Shown here piece by piece: positions 1 through 8,446 of a DNA stretch of 64,000 nucleotides. This DNA is from Sistotremastrum niveocremeum HHB9708 (taxonomy: Eukaryota > Basidiomycota > Agaricomycetes > Sistotremastrales > Sistotremastraceae), in assembly GCA_001630475.1 (NCBI GenBank), contig KV419394.1:1-64000 (forward strand), written 5' to 3'. Below the pieces are notes generated by a model. The model made no database searches. It was given only the letters and a program-made list of their open reading frames with translations, and was not told the DNA's origin. Positions within the stretch are counted from its first letter, which is position 1. The number at the start of each line of letters is the position of its first letter. The position numbers and the translations under genes were made by a program.

Positions 1-95
1 GACAAACAAAAGTAAACAACAAGTATGGGGATCCCCCAACTTCACCTCAGGCCCCAAAACCATAATCAATGTCCAAAATTGAGTGTACCCTGACA
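1..95 (-). repeat. 3' LTR, partial (cut by window edge)
   Basis: These 95 bases match 5369-5463 without a difference and end at the TGTCA terminus (read on the minus strand), next to a polypurine tract at about 96-108. The rest of this LTR lies left of the window. Confidence 0.9.
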
Positions 96-106
96 TCACC
101 CCCCCT

Positions 107-3100
107 CTAAGGCACATTGCCCTCAATGTGCTTGCCATCAGTCCAGTCAAAGAGATCAACAGATTTACCAGGCACTGTGAAATTTTCATAAGGAGTGAAG
201 GTCATCCTCTGGAAAGTCAAGGCAGAGATCTTTCTAGGAGCAGAAGGGTGTTTCTTGTGGAACCCCTCAATGAGTTTCTTAGAGTTCTCCAAGTTGGTTG
301 CAGGTTCCCAAGTGCTTTCTTCTTGAGGATACCCCTTCCACTTCACAAGGTACTGGAGTTTCCCTCTATGAAGTCTGCTGTCCTTGAGGTATTCTACCTC
401 ATACTCTGGTGCCTCTCCTTCAATAACTGGAGGAGGTCTACTGTGAACTCTTCTTCCTGGAATTGGATCTTCAAAGAATGGCCTCAGCTTGACAGTGTTG
501 AAGACAGGATGGATCTTCATGGAAGCAGGGAGCTGGAGCCTGTAGGCATTGGGACCAACCACCTCAGTGACTTTGAAAGGACCATATCTCTTGTCCTCTA
601 ACTTCTTGGATGGCCTGTCAGTCCTGATGTCCTTGCCATCTAACCAGACTTTATCTCCAACTTTATAGGTCACTGCTTCCTTCCTGTTCTGATCATAGTA
701 CCTGGCCATGTCATCAGCTGCTCTGTGCAAAGCTGCCTCTGCCTCCTTTCTTGCAGACTGCATCTTAGACACAAAGGCCTCAACTGACTCCATCTTGGAC
801 TCCCTGAGAGGTTCAACTCCCAGTCTTGGGTTTCTTCCAGTGTTCAGCATGAAAGGACTGGCTCTGGTGGATGACTGAATCCTGTTGTTGTGAGCAAACT
901 CAGCCAGAGGAAGCCATTCTGCCCAGTCATCCTGCCTGTGATTCACAAAGAGCCTGAGGTATTGCTCCACTTCTTGGTTTGCCCTTTCTGTCTGCCCATC
1001 AGTTTGAGGATGATAAGCAGTAGAGGCAGAAGTCTTGATCCCAAGAATGGAGTTCAGCTCTCTCATGAACTGAGAGACAAACTGAGGCCCTCTATCACTG
1101 ATAACACTCTCTGGAAGTCCATGATGTTTCCAGACAATATCTCTGAAGATCCTAGCAACTCCCTCAGCAGTCACTGTGTCATTGGTTGGGGCAGTGTGAA
1201 CCATTTTGGAGAGTCTGTCAATAGTGACCAAGATAGCATTGTATCCCTGACATTCTGGCAATCCTGTGATGAGATCCACTGTGATGGTCTGCCAGATGTC
1301 TGTTGGAACTGGATTTGGAACAAGCTTTCCAGATGGTGCTGCAGGGAAGGTCTTTGTCCTGTTGCACCTATCACAGCCTTTGACATAAGAAGCTATGAAT
1401 CTGGATATTCCTGGCCACCAATAGTTTCTTGACACTAACTCCAAGGTTTTCCATCTGCCTGGGTGCCCAGCCACTTGAGAATCATGATGGGCTTCAACAA
1501 TCTGTCTCCTGAGATCAATGTCCTTTGGCACATAGACTTTGCCTCTGAACAAAATGAGACCTTGTTCTTCAGCCCATTCATGTCCATCAACCTTTCTGAC
1601 ACCTGACTGCCTGAGTTCTTCCACTGCCTTGACTACTGAGTCATCAAGGTCTTTGGCATCTCTGATCTTCTTGAGCAAAGATTTCTCTTCTCCAGTGATG
1701 AGAAGATGACCTTGCTTAAGGGCCTGGATTCTGAACAATGATGGCTTGAGGAGAACAACATCCTCATTGTCATTCTCCCCCTTTCCATGATCTGGCCTCC
1801 TGGACAGTGCATCAGGTTTACCAGAGCTTTTCCCAGGTCTGTGGTGGAGAGTGAAGTCAAATTGAGCTAAGAACAAGGACCATCTGGCCTGCCTCCTGTT
1901 GAGTTTCTTGGCAGTCATAAAGTATTCCAGATTTTTGTGGTCTGTCCAGATCTCAAAGGTATGTTCAGCACCTTCAAGAAAGTGCCTCCACTCATCCAAA
2001 GCTCTGATAATTGCCAGCATTTCCTTATCATGGATATCATAGTTCCTTTCCACTTCACTGAGAGATTTGGAGAGAAAAGCCACAGGATGCCACTTCTCAT
2101 CTTCCCCAATCTGAGACAAGACTGCTCCAGTTGCATAGTTGGAACTGTCAGCCTCAACCTTGAATGGTTTATGGTCATCAGGGAAGACAAGAATAGGTGA
2201 TGATGTGACAGCCTGCTTCAGCTTCTCAAATGACTCCAATTCCTCAGGGCCCCAGTGCCAAGAAGTATCTTTCCTAGTCAGATCATGGAGAGGTCTTGCA
2301 ATATGTGCAAAGTCTTTGATGAATCTCCTGTAGAAGTTCACAAATCCAAGGAAGGATTGCACCTCTTTGACAGTACAGGGTTCAGGCCATTTTGAGACAC
2401 CCTCAACTTTAACAGGGTCCATCTCTATCTTGCCCTCAGAGATGATCAGACCAAGGTATTCCACCTTAGTCTTCTCAAACTCACACTTTTCAGCTTTGAG
2501 GTAGAGATTGTTTTGTCTCAAAATGTCCAAGACTCTCTTGACCACTCTCCTATGTTCATCAAGAGTCTCAGTGAAGATAAGGATGTCATCCATGTAGACA
2601 ATGACAACACCCTCATCAATGAGATCTTTGAAGAGATCATTCATCATGGTCTGGAATGTAGCAGGACTGTTGGTAAGGCCAAAGAACATTACCAAAGGTT
2701 CATATAAACCTCTGTTAGTTCTGAAGGCTGCCTTCCACTCATCTCCCTCCTTGATCCTCACATTGTTATATCCCCATCTAACATCAAGCTTAGTGAAGTA
2801 TTTGGCTTTCTTCAGCTTGTTGACTATGTCAGAGATCAGAGGAAGAGGATAGGAGTTCTTGACAGTCATGTCATTGAGTTTCCTGTAGTCCTGCACCAGC
2901 CTGAGAGATCCATCTTTCTTCTTGATGAAAAAGACTGGAGATGCCATAGGAGACTTGGAGGGTTGGATCCTACCACTTTTGAGATTCTCATCCAAGAATT
3001 CATCCAACTGTTTCTGCTCATTGGGTGACAGTGGATAAATCTTGCTCTTATGTGGTTCAGATCCAGGCTTCAGCTCAATTGCATGATCCCAGGGTTTCCT

Positions 3101-3988
3101 CTGAGGCAGTTCATCAAAGGATTCTTTGGAGAAGACACCCTTGAACTCATGATACTGCTTGGGAACAATTTCCTCAAAGGTCTTCTTCCTGGAATCCTGC
3201 TCTTTTGCCTGAATAGCCAGCTCTGTAGCCTTATTGGATGAGGCATTAATCTGATGGGGTTTAAGGAATGCCACCAGAAGCCTGTCATCCTCAGCCAAGA
3301 GGGGCTCAGCCTTTTCCTCCTTGTCATCCTGTTCCTCCTCTTCATGATCCAAATCATGCAAGAGGGGTGGAAGTCTCACTTTGAGAGGCTTCCTCTTCTG
3401 CAACTTCTCCTTCTTGACCTGGACATGACACTGAGATGGGCATCTGCTGAACACCACATCACCTGTCTTCCAGTCAATCTCAGGATTGTGTTGCCATAAC
3501 CAAGTGTGCCCAATAATGGCAGGTTTGTCACCAAGATCACAGACAGCAAAGGTTGTCCTCTCAGTATGATCCTTGAACTGCATGATCAGATCAACTTCCT
3601 CAGAAATGGAGCCTCCTTGATTGAGAGTACCATCAACATTGTAGACAGGGATAGCTCTGGGCAGCTTCCTGGTGTTGATGTTATACTCTTTGACCAATCT
3701 AGGATCAATGAAATTGCCTGTGGCTCCAGAATCTAAGAGGGCTGAGAGGAGGAATTTTGCTCCAGTGTCAAGAGTCTTCAGATGAATGGGAATAGAAGTA
3801 GAGTATTTCATCTTTGAGCTCATGACATAGATCTTGGGAGGGAGAGTTGGAGAACTGGTGGATTGGGACATGGATTCTGGGGGATCAGGTTGCAAAGGAG
3901 ATGGATGATGAGGCAATCCATCTGGTTCCTTCAGATCTTGCAAAACCTGAAACCTGTTGGACCATTGAGACATGTCTCTTTTCATCAA
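107..3988 (-). CDS. Pol polyprotein of the chromovirus
   Basis: Encodes 1293 residues. Read from the N terminus: retropepsin-like protease with the DSGATG motif near residue 86; reverse transcriptase with YMDD near 465; RNase H at about 605-725; integrase zinc finger (HHCC type) at about 834-876; integrase core at about 895-1050; chromodomain at about 1195-1250 with the aromatic run YLVKWKGYP. A chromodomain at the end of integrase is known to steer insertion towards modified chromatin in this clade. The start overlaps the Gag stop as ATGA, so Pol is probably made by a translational coupling or shift mechanism known for this family. It is a mobile-element gene, not a host gene. Confidence 0.92.
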   Translation of the reverse strand: MMKRDMSQWSNRFQVLQDLKEPDGLPHHPSPLQPDPPESMSQSTSSPTLPPKIYVMSSKMKYSTSIPIHLKTLDTGAKFLLSALLDSGATGNFIDPRLVKEYNINTRKLPRAIPVYNVDGTLNQGGSISEEVDLIMQFKDHTERTTFAVCDLGDKPAIIGHTWLWQHNPEIDWKTGDVVFSRCPSQCHVQVKKEKLQKRKPLKVRLPPLLHDLDHEEEEQDDKEEKAEPLLAEDDRLLVAFLKPHQINASSNKATELAIQAKEQDSRKKTFEEIVPKQYHEFKGVFSKESFDELPQRKPWDHAIELKPGSEPHKSKIYPLSPNEQKQLDEFLDENLKSGRIQPSKSPMASPVFFIKKKDGSLRLVQDYRKLNDMTVKNSYPLPLISDIVNKLKKAKYFTKLDVRWGYNNVRIKEGDEWKAAFRTNRGLYEPLVMFFGLTNSPATFQTMMNDLFKDLIDEGVVIVYMDDILIFTETLDEHRRVVKRVLDILRQNNLYLKAEKCEFEKTKVEYLGLIISEGKIEMDPVKVEGVSKWPEPCTVKEVQSFLGFVNFYRRFIKDFAHIARPLHDLTRKDTSWHWGPEELESFEKLKQAVTSSPILVFPDDHKPFKVEADSSNYATGAVLSQIGEDEKWHPVAFLSKSLSEVERNYDIHDKEMLAIIRALDEWRHFLEGAEHTFEIWTDHKNLEYFMTAKKLNRRQARWSLFLAQFDFTLHHRPGKSSGKPDALSRRPDHGKGENDNEDVVLLKPSLFRIQALKQGHLLITGEEKSLLKKIRDAKDLDDSVVKAVEELRQSGVRKVDGHEWAEEQGLILFRGKVYVPKDIDLRRQIVEAHHDSQVAGHPGRWKTLELVSRNYWWPGISRFIASYVKGCDRCNRTKTFPAAPSGKLVPNPVPTDIWQTITVDLITGLPECQGYNAILVTIDRLSKMVHTAPTNDTVTAEGVARIFRDIVWKHHGLPESVISDRGPQFVSQFMRELNSILGIKTSASTAYHPQTDGQTERANQEVEQYLRLFVNHRQDDWAEWLPLAEFAHNNRIQSSTRASPFMLNTGRNPRLGVEPLRESKMESVEAFVSKMQSARKEAEAALHRAADDMARYYDQNRKEAVTYKVGDKVWLDGKDIRTDRPSKKLEDKRYGPFKVTEVVGPNAYRLQLPASMKIHPVFNTVKLRPFFEDPIPGRRVHSRPPPVIEGEAPEYEVEYLKDSRLHRGKLQYLVKWKGYPQEESTWEPATNLENSKKLIEGFHKKHPSAPRKISALTFQRMTFTPYENFTVPGKSVDLFDWTDGKHIEGNVP

Positions 3989-4920
3989 TGGTTCCTTGGA
4001 AAATCCTTGTCCTGAGTTTTACCAGTGTCCTTCTCTAATTCCTGCTTGAAGTGGGCCTTCATACCAGCATAATCCATAGAAGTGAAGTCAGAGCCAGAGG
4101 TGCAGTCTTTGGAGAGATGACCTGGCTTTCTACACCTGTGACAAACTTTCACTGGATTTCTGCTAGTATTCCAGCCTGGTTCTACTTCTTTTGGGGCAAC
4201 AGTTGGTGGGATGACTGCTTTGGGAGCTGGTTCAATTGGAGCTGGGACAGGAGCAGCAGCAGAGGAGAGAGTGGTGAGAGATCTCCTGGCTTCCAGTTGT
4301 CTGTGCTGCCTGTCAAACTTCACAGCCCAATGAAACCATCCCTGGAGATCAGAAGGCATCTTCTCCAAGGAATAGATTCTCTGCAATAGGGGTTGACTCA
4401 AACCCCTCTCAAAGAACTCAACCAAAGCAGCATCATTGTACCCAGTTTCATCCATGAATTCCTTGAATTGGGCCACATAATCCTCTGCAGTCAGGTTGCC
4501 TTGCTTCAACAACCCTAACTTGTGTCTGGCTGAGGCAGCAGGATATGGGTCACCAAAGCAAGACTTGAAATCTTCAAGGAATTCTAGCCATGTTTGTCCC
4601 ACTTGTCCAAGTGCAGACCACTGTTTCACCTTCCTCTTTGACCAAGGACCAGCAGTTCCCCCTTTCATGTAGGAAAGAGCAAAGACAATCTTGTCATCAT
4701 CAATCTGGAACTCTGACCTCCTTCCTAAGAAATATAGATGGAGTTGACTCAGGAAGGTGTCTGATTGAGAGAGTGTTCCATCAAAGATGTCAGGGGGAGA
4801 GACCTTGGGCCCTTTGGAGATAGGGGCTTGTGAGGTTGGAGAGGAAGTGACTTTAGTGATGAGGGTCTGAAGTGCCTTTTCCAGGATCTCAATTCTCTTC
4901 TGAAGATCCTGAATAGACAT
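3985..4920 (-). CDS. Gag protein of the chromovirus
   Basis: Encodes 311 residues. The N terminus (MSIQDLQKRIEILEKAL) looks like a short coiled coil. The middle matches the retrotransposon Gag fold in its spacing (WLEFLEDFKSCFGDP and following helices). A CCHC zinc knuckle, CHRCRKPGHLSKDC, lies near residue 260 and would bind the element RNA. It assembles the virus-like particle inside the cell. It sits directly upstream of Pol on the minus strand and overlaps its start by four bases. Confidence 0.9.
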   Translation of the reverse strand: MSIQDLQKRIEILEKALQTLITKVTSSPTSQAPISKGPKVSPPDIFDGTLSQSDTFLSQLHLYFLGRRSEFQIDDDKIVFALSYMKGGTAGPWSKRKVKQWSALGQVGQTWLEFLEDFKSCFGDPYPAASARHKLGLLKQGNLTAEDYVAQFKEFMDETGYNDAALVEFFERGLSQPLLQRIYSLEKMPSDLQGWFHWAVKFDRQHRQLEARRSLTTLSSAAAPVPAPIEPAPKAVIPPTVAPKEVEPGWNTSRNPVKVCHRCRKPGHLSKDCTSGSDFTSMDYAGMKAHFKQELEKDTGKTQDKDFPRNH

Positions 4921-5368
4921 GGTGTGATTTGGAGGTGAATTGTAGGAGATATGGGGGTGAGAAAAGATAGGGGTTAAAAGACTGATTGGATGATTGAGAT
5001 GGGAGATGGGATTGATAACACAGTTCCAAACCAGAGAACTCTAGTCTGTCTGTGCAGGAATGGGTTGGATAAAGAATGATGGGAATTGGAGGTGTGGAGT
5101 TGTCCAGAAAATGAGTTCAGTCTTCTGTCAGGGCAACACTATCCTGGAGGACAAGGCCACTACAAAGACCAATCAACTTGAGGATCTGATAGAAGGAACA
5201 CACCAAGAGGGTAGAGAATGCAACAGATAATATGATTGAGCAACAGTGACTGAATGACCCTACAAGATGTGGGAGATCCTAAGAGACTGAACTAAAGTAC
5301 AAACAACTACAAACAGAGGACTATAAGGCAAATGGAACACAACAAAGACAAACAGAGACAAAGAGAAA

Positions 5369-5463
5369 GACAAACAAAAGTAAACAACAAGTATGGGGAT
5401 CCCCCAACTTCACCTCAGGCCCCAAAACCATAATCAATGTCCAAAATTGAGTGTACCCTGACA
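5369..5463 (-). repeat. 5' LTR, outer 95 bp (full LTR extends left, inner edge unresolved)
   Basis: This is identical to window bases 1-95. On the minus strand it begins TGTCAGGG. The five bases to its right, GGCAC at 5464-5468, would be one half of the expected 5-bp target duplication; the partner copy is outside the window. Confidence 0.85.
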
Positions 5464-5544
5464 GGCACGTCGGGCAGCAGAGGCCTTCGCTTTTCGAGCA
5501 GATGCCTCATTTAAATAAGGTTTGTTGTTGGCAGAAGAATCCAT
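5464..5544 (-). pseudogene. Open coding start cut by the retrotransposon (possible broken host gene)
   Basis: On the minus strand an ATG at 5544 opens a frame of 27 codons (start MDSSANNKPYLNEASARKAK) that runs without a stop exactly into the LTR edge at 5463. The peptide is Ala/Lys-rich and resembles nothing I recognise. If real, it is the N terminus of a gene interrupted by the chromovirus, with the remainder left of the window. A 27-codon open frame can arise by chance, so this is weak evidence. Confidence 0.3.
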
Positions 5545-5898
5545 GGATGTGGATGGATGTTGAGAAATGAACAGTACTAAAACCACTGGTTATGGATAGT
5601 TATCAGACAGAAAAGGGAGTGGGAAGGAAAGGGGTTTTTTTCAAGCGGATGATTGGTTGACAGTAATAATAGCCAGAGATCAGATCAGGATAAGATAACA
5701 GATGCAGTCTAAAGCCCAGAAGCAGATCAGCATCATCTGTAATTACTGGAGGGCATAGAGTACTGACATCCTAAGGTCACACCTAAATGCACACTACTTC
5801 CGCGACCTATGTGTGTGTGAGTCCGACAGTGAGAGTCTCGCACAAGGGACTGGGAATGCACGAAAGGAAAACTTTTCAAAGTCAGCTATATTCCGAGC

Positions 5899-5928
5899 CC
5901 GAATCCGAATCCGAATCCGAATCCGAAC
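5899..5928. repeat. GAATCC microsatellite, about five units
   Basis: The hexamer GAATCC (or its rotation) is repeated head to tail with a partial last unit. Confidence 0.8.
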
Positions 5929-5943
5929 GGGCAAATGCCGGGA

Positions 5944-6000
5944 AGGCTACGTGAGAAAGTACAGGCTACGTGGGAAACTAAAGGCTACGTGGGATTTCGG
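5944..6000 (+). repeat. 19-bp tandem repeat, three units with core AGGCTACGTG
   Basis: The core AGGCTACGTG recurs at 5944, 5963 and 5982, an exact 19-bp spacing, and each core is followed by a purine-rich tail. The function is unknown; the core contains the E-box-like CACGT/ACGTG motif. Confidence 0.7.
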
Positions 6001-6033
6001 GGACCCTTAGACCCTTTGAATTCGAGCCCGGTA

Positions 6034-6066
6034 GATCATAGTGGGGGGCTTCGCCCCCCAATGATC
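6034..6066. repeat. Long GC-rich hairpin
   Basis: The arms TGGGGGGC (6042-6049) and GCCCCCCA (6053-6060) pair perfectly around a TTC loop. The stem continues with GATCAT (6034-6039) against ATGATC (6061-6066) across a two-base AG bulge, giving about 14 bp in total. It could be a transcription terminator-like fold or part of a transposon end. Confidence 0.7.
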
Positions 6067-6629
6067 ACGGGTCGACACGTCCAATCTGCGTTCGTTGCTG
6101 TAATCAATATCGTTGGGCAGGATACAATAGGCGACATCTCACCGTATCATGTACCAGACCTATAGCGCTATGAATGCGACACCCCTACCAACCCACGTTA
6201 TTGTGGTTCATCGTTTTTTCGAACTTGTTCAAGAGGCAAGCCTCAAGGGGGCGAGAAAGTCCCGCAGAACTGGTGAATTTACGGAGCTCGTTCTAAAGGT
6301 CGTTTTCCCTGTTCCTCTGTCTGACAGACGAGCAAGGAAGCTGGCTGTACATTTTCGGCTGAAAACAAGGAGCACATTGCGCCAGGACAGTTGAACTTCC
6401 CTAAGTTCCCTTACGTAAGCGAGGACTCATTATTTTGTACAAATGCAAAATTTAAAGGTGCTCGCTCTCGTCGTCGCATTTTGGCAGACTGAGTATCAGT
6501 TAGTATTGAGTCACTCGATTTCGATGACAAGATTCTTGTTGAATTCTCGGATAAAAAATTCCTACACATAATCCAACGATCAGGGTACAGAAAAACAATG
6601 CCGACTGTGACGACGACAATGACAATCTG

Positions 6630-6637
6630 GGTAGACT
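6630..6637 (+). repeat. Target-site duplication, left copy (GGTAGACT)
   Basis: This eight-base direct repeat matches 8277-8284 exactly and flanks the hAT-like element. Confidence 0.9.
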
Positions 6638-8276
6638 TAGTGATGCCGAAGTCCGGTTCGGTTCGGTCCTTGACCCCTCGAGCCCGAACCGCGAACCGGA
6701 CTTCGGTTCGGTCCTCCCTACAGCTCCCGGACCTGAACCGGACCTAGCGTCCGGTTCACAAAGCGTCCGGTTCGGTTTGAACGCGGTCCGGACGCTTCTG
6801 CGGACGCTTCGACAGTTGAAATTTCCCAGAAAAAAGTGAGCGCGCGAGGAGAGCTCCCAAACAAATTTTTCATTGCTAGCACTGCTATGCGAATAGAGAC
6901 AAGACAGATACAGCATTAGAGTGATTGAGAGAGGTCTGCCAGTACATCAACGATGGCGAATGTCGAAGCCTCAGTCTCGTCAAAGCTTTCGCAGTGACAG
7001 GGACTGCATCAGACGACTATGCATCCTAGAGACCATCGAACTATTGATGGGGGCGTGGGAGACGATGATGGGGAGTTTTTCTGACCCGATGGCAAGGCAT
7101 CTGTGGATGCGAGTGTGGATAAAGCGAACAGGTCGGACGTCAGCGCGAGAGATAAAGAAGAGTAACGATGAACGCACCTATGTTGCAATATGGGTCCCCC
7201 ATCTTTCATCAACGGCCACGACATCTCTCTCCACGTTCTCATCTACGCTGATCCGGCGTGAACACATATTGGGTGCAGATATGAAGCGACTGGCTGGCTA
7301 TTGATTGTCGAGAGATGTAGAGGCCTCGAGGGCAGAGTAGTAAGGATGATGCTGACTCCATTGACAGTGATGCGGAACGAGACCGAAGGCTTTGCCATGA
7401 GCACGAAAGACGGAAAGGGATAGAAAGGCATCGACGTTGTGCTAAGATGGAAGATAGCTTCACCACGCCGCACGAACCCCAGTCGAGACAATCGATCTAA
7501 CGTACGAGGCTGCTGAGAGCGCAGGAATGAATTGAAATCGTGATTCTTGAGGAACTTCTGAGTAAGTCTAGATCTATGTCCGCGAAGTCTGCCAAAGTGT
7601 CGTACGAATGGACCAGGCGAACGGCGACAAGGGTGATGTGAGTGATATCAATGACACCAAGTCATTGACGTCGTTGCGGCTCGTATGAAAGACTGATGAA
7701 AGTGACACCAAGTCACTCTCATCGCCACGTCACGACAAGCACCAAGCTTGTCGCGAGCGGTTGATGCCAGAGATAGAGGGAGACCTGGGAGAGGGGGTGG
7801 ATACAATTGCCAGCATGCTGTGGGACTAAGCAGGTACGGACAAGCCGTAGTCAAATACGATATGTTGACAGTTGATGGTTTAGAACGTGTCGCACACGAG
7901 AGGCAACGAGTCATGACAGCCATGGTGATCAGACGATGGTGTGTTGGAGAGCTGCTGGCGCGTTGTGGTTGGCTGTTTATCACGGATATAACGGCGTTAA
8001 GAGATATGCACTCGGAATCATAGAGACATTGCTAATTCTACTTTCTGTCGCTCAAAAATTGTGTTCTGTCTATGATAATCCGTACTCATTTTGACTATCG
8101 GTCCGCGGTTCGGTTCGGTTCGAACCGCGTCCAGGCTGTCAGGCAAAGAGCTCGAACCGCGGACCGAACCGTTGGTCCCCCAGGTCGAACCGAACCTGAA
8201 CCTGAACCGGACCGCCGGTTCAGTTCGGTTCGGACCGGGTCCGGACGCTTTGCCGGACCGGACGGCGGCATCACTA
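6638..8276. mobile_element. Non-autonomous hAT-like DNA transposon, 1639 bp
   Basis: The element begins TAGTGATGCCG and ends CGGCATCACTA, an 11-bp perfect terminal inverted repeat. It is flanked by a perfect 8-bp direct repeat GGTAGACT. An 8-bp duplication with termini of the form TAGNG is the signature of the hAT superfamily. Both subterminal regions (about 6648-6800 and 8100-8265) are packed with GGTTCGGTTC and GGTCCGGACGC motifs in both orientations, typical of transposase binding arrays. No hAT transposase is visible between them, so the element should depend on a transposase elsewhere. The perfect duplication and inverted repeats argue for a fairly recent insertion. It sits just downstream of the duplicated gene copy A. 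Confidence 0.85.
7648..7753. repeat. Three perfect or near-perfect hairpins sharing the loop ACCAA
   Basis: Hairpin 1 (7648-7668) has arms TCAATGAC and GTCATTGA. Hairpin 2 (7695-7723) has core arms AGTGAC and GTCACT, extended by GATGA and TCATC with one mismatch. Hairpin 3 (7733-7753) has arms CGACAAGC and GCTTGTCG. The five-base loop is ACCAA in all three, while the stems differ but remain paired. The group lies inside the hAT-like element. Confidence 0.85.
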
Positions 8277-8284
8277 GGTAGACT
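8277..8284 (+). repeat. Target-site duplication, right copy (GGTAGACT)
   Basis: Exact copy of 6630-6637 on the other side of the hAT-like element. Confidence 0.9.
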
Positions 8285-8446
8285 GGAGATATCAGTATTC
8301 GTATTCGAAGAGGAAGGTGGTGGGGCAGGGTTGGGCTCTGGGTCAAGAGACCACAAGGATCTTTCGATGAACTGTGTTTCGTCCTCGTCGAGATCTATCA
8401 GCGCCGGTTCCGAGGCCAAGTTGAAGTCTGGTGGTGGAGTCGCGGA
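8285..8446 (-). other. Open frame continuing past the stop of gene copy A
   Basis: On the minus strand, beyond the stop at 8449-8447, the same frame stays open through an acidic and Pro/Ser-rich stretch (LIDLDEDETQFIERSLWSLD, then PEPNPAPPP) up to the hAT-like element at 8276. Its composition resembles the low-complexity tail of copy B. It may be a former C-terminal tail lost by one stop codon, or simply 3' untranslated sequence. Confidence 0.4.

Larger units (their letters stand above)
1..5463 (-). mobile_element. Ty3/Gypsy LTR retrotransposon, chromovirus, looks whole
   Basis: The element lies on the minus strand, with Gag at 3985-4920 and Pol at 107-3988. Pol carries protease, reverse transcriptase, RNase H, integrase and a C-terminal chromodomain, the order that defines chromoviruses. 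Bases 1-95 are identical to 5369-5463, so both are the outer part of the two LTRs; the 3' LTR (left) is cut by the window edge. A purine-rich tract read on the minus strand directly precedes the LTR start TGTCA, as expected for the plus-strand primer. Both reading frames are open with no visible breaks. Identical LTR parts and open frames suggest a recent insertion. The inner LTR edge and primer site were not resolved. Confidence 0.93.
5545..6629. other. Intergenic stretch with short repeats, no convincing gene
   Basis: This 1.1 kb between the two mobile elements has no recognisable protein. It holds a GAATCC microsatellite, a 19-bp triple repeat and a strong hairpin, each listed separately. 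An 81-codon frame at 6149-6394 has no recognised motif and no signs of being real. Confidence 0.5.

Noticed and set aside
83-3736. Many open frames on the plus strand opposite Pol
   Set aside because: They are antisense shadows of the long Pol frame, with no domain of their own.
6034-6066. Hairpin as the 3' end of a Helitron
   Set aside because: A Helitron should have a CTRR terminus about ten bases after the hairpin; none is present, and no matching 5' TC end or helicase is seen.
6500-6916. A 138-codon minus-strand frame ending in a hydrophobic segment (ALFFCTLIVGLCVGIFY)
   Set aside because: It crosses from the hAT-like element into its left flank, so its first half is transposon sequence. 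The hydrophobic part alone is too short and unsupported.
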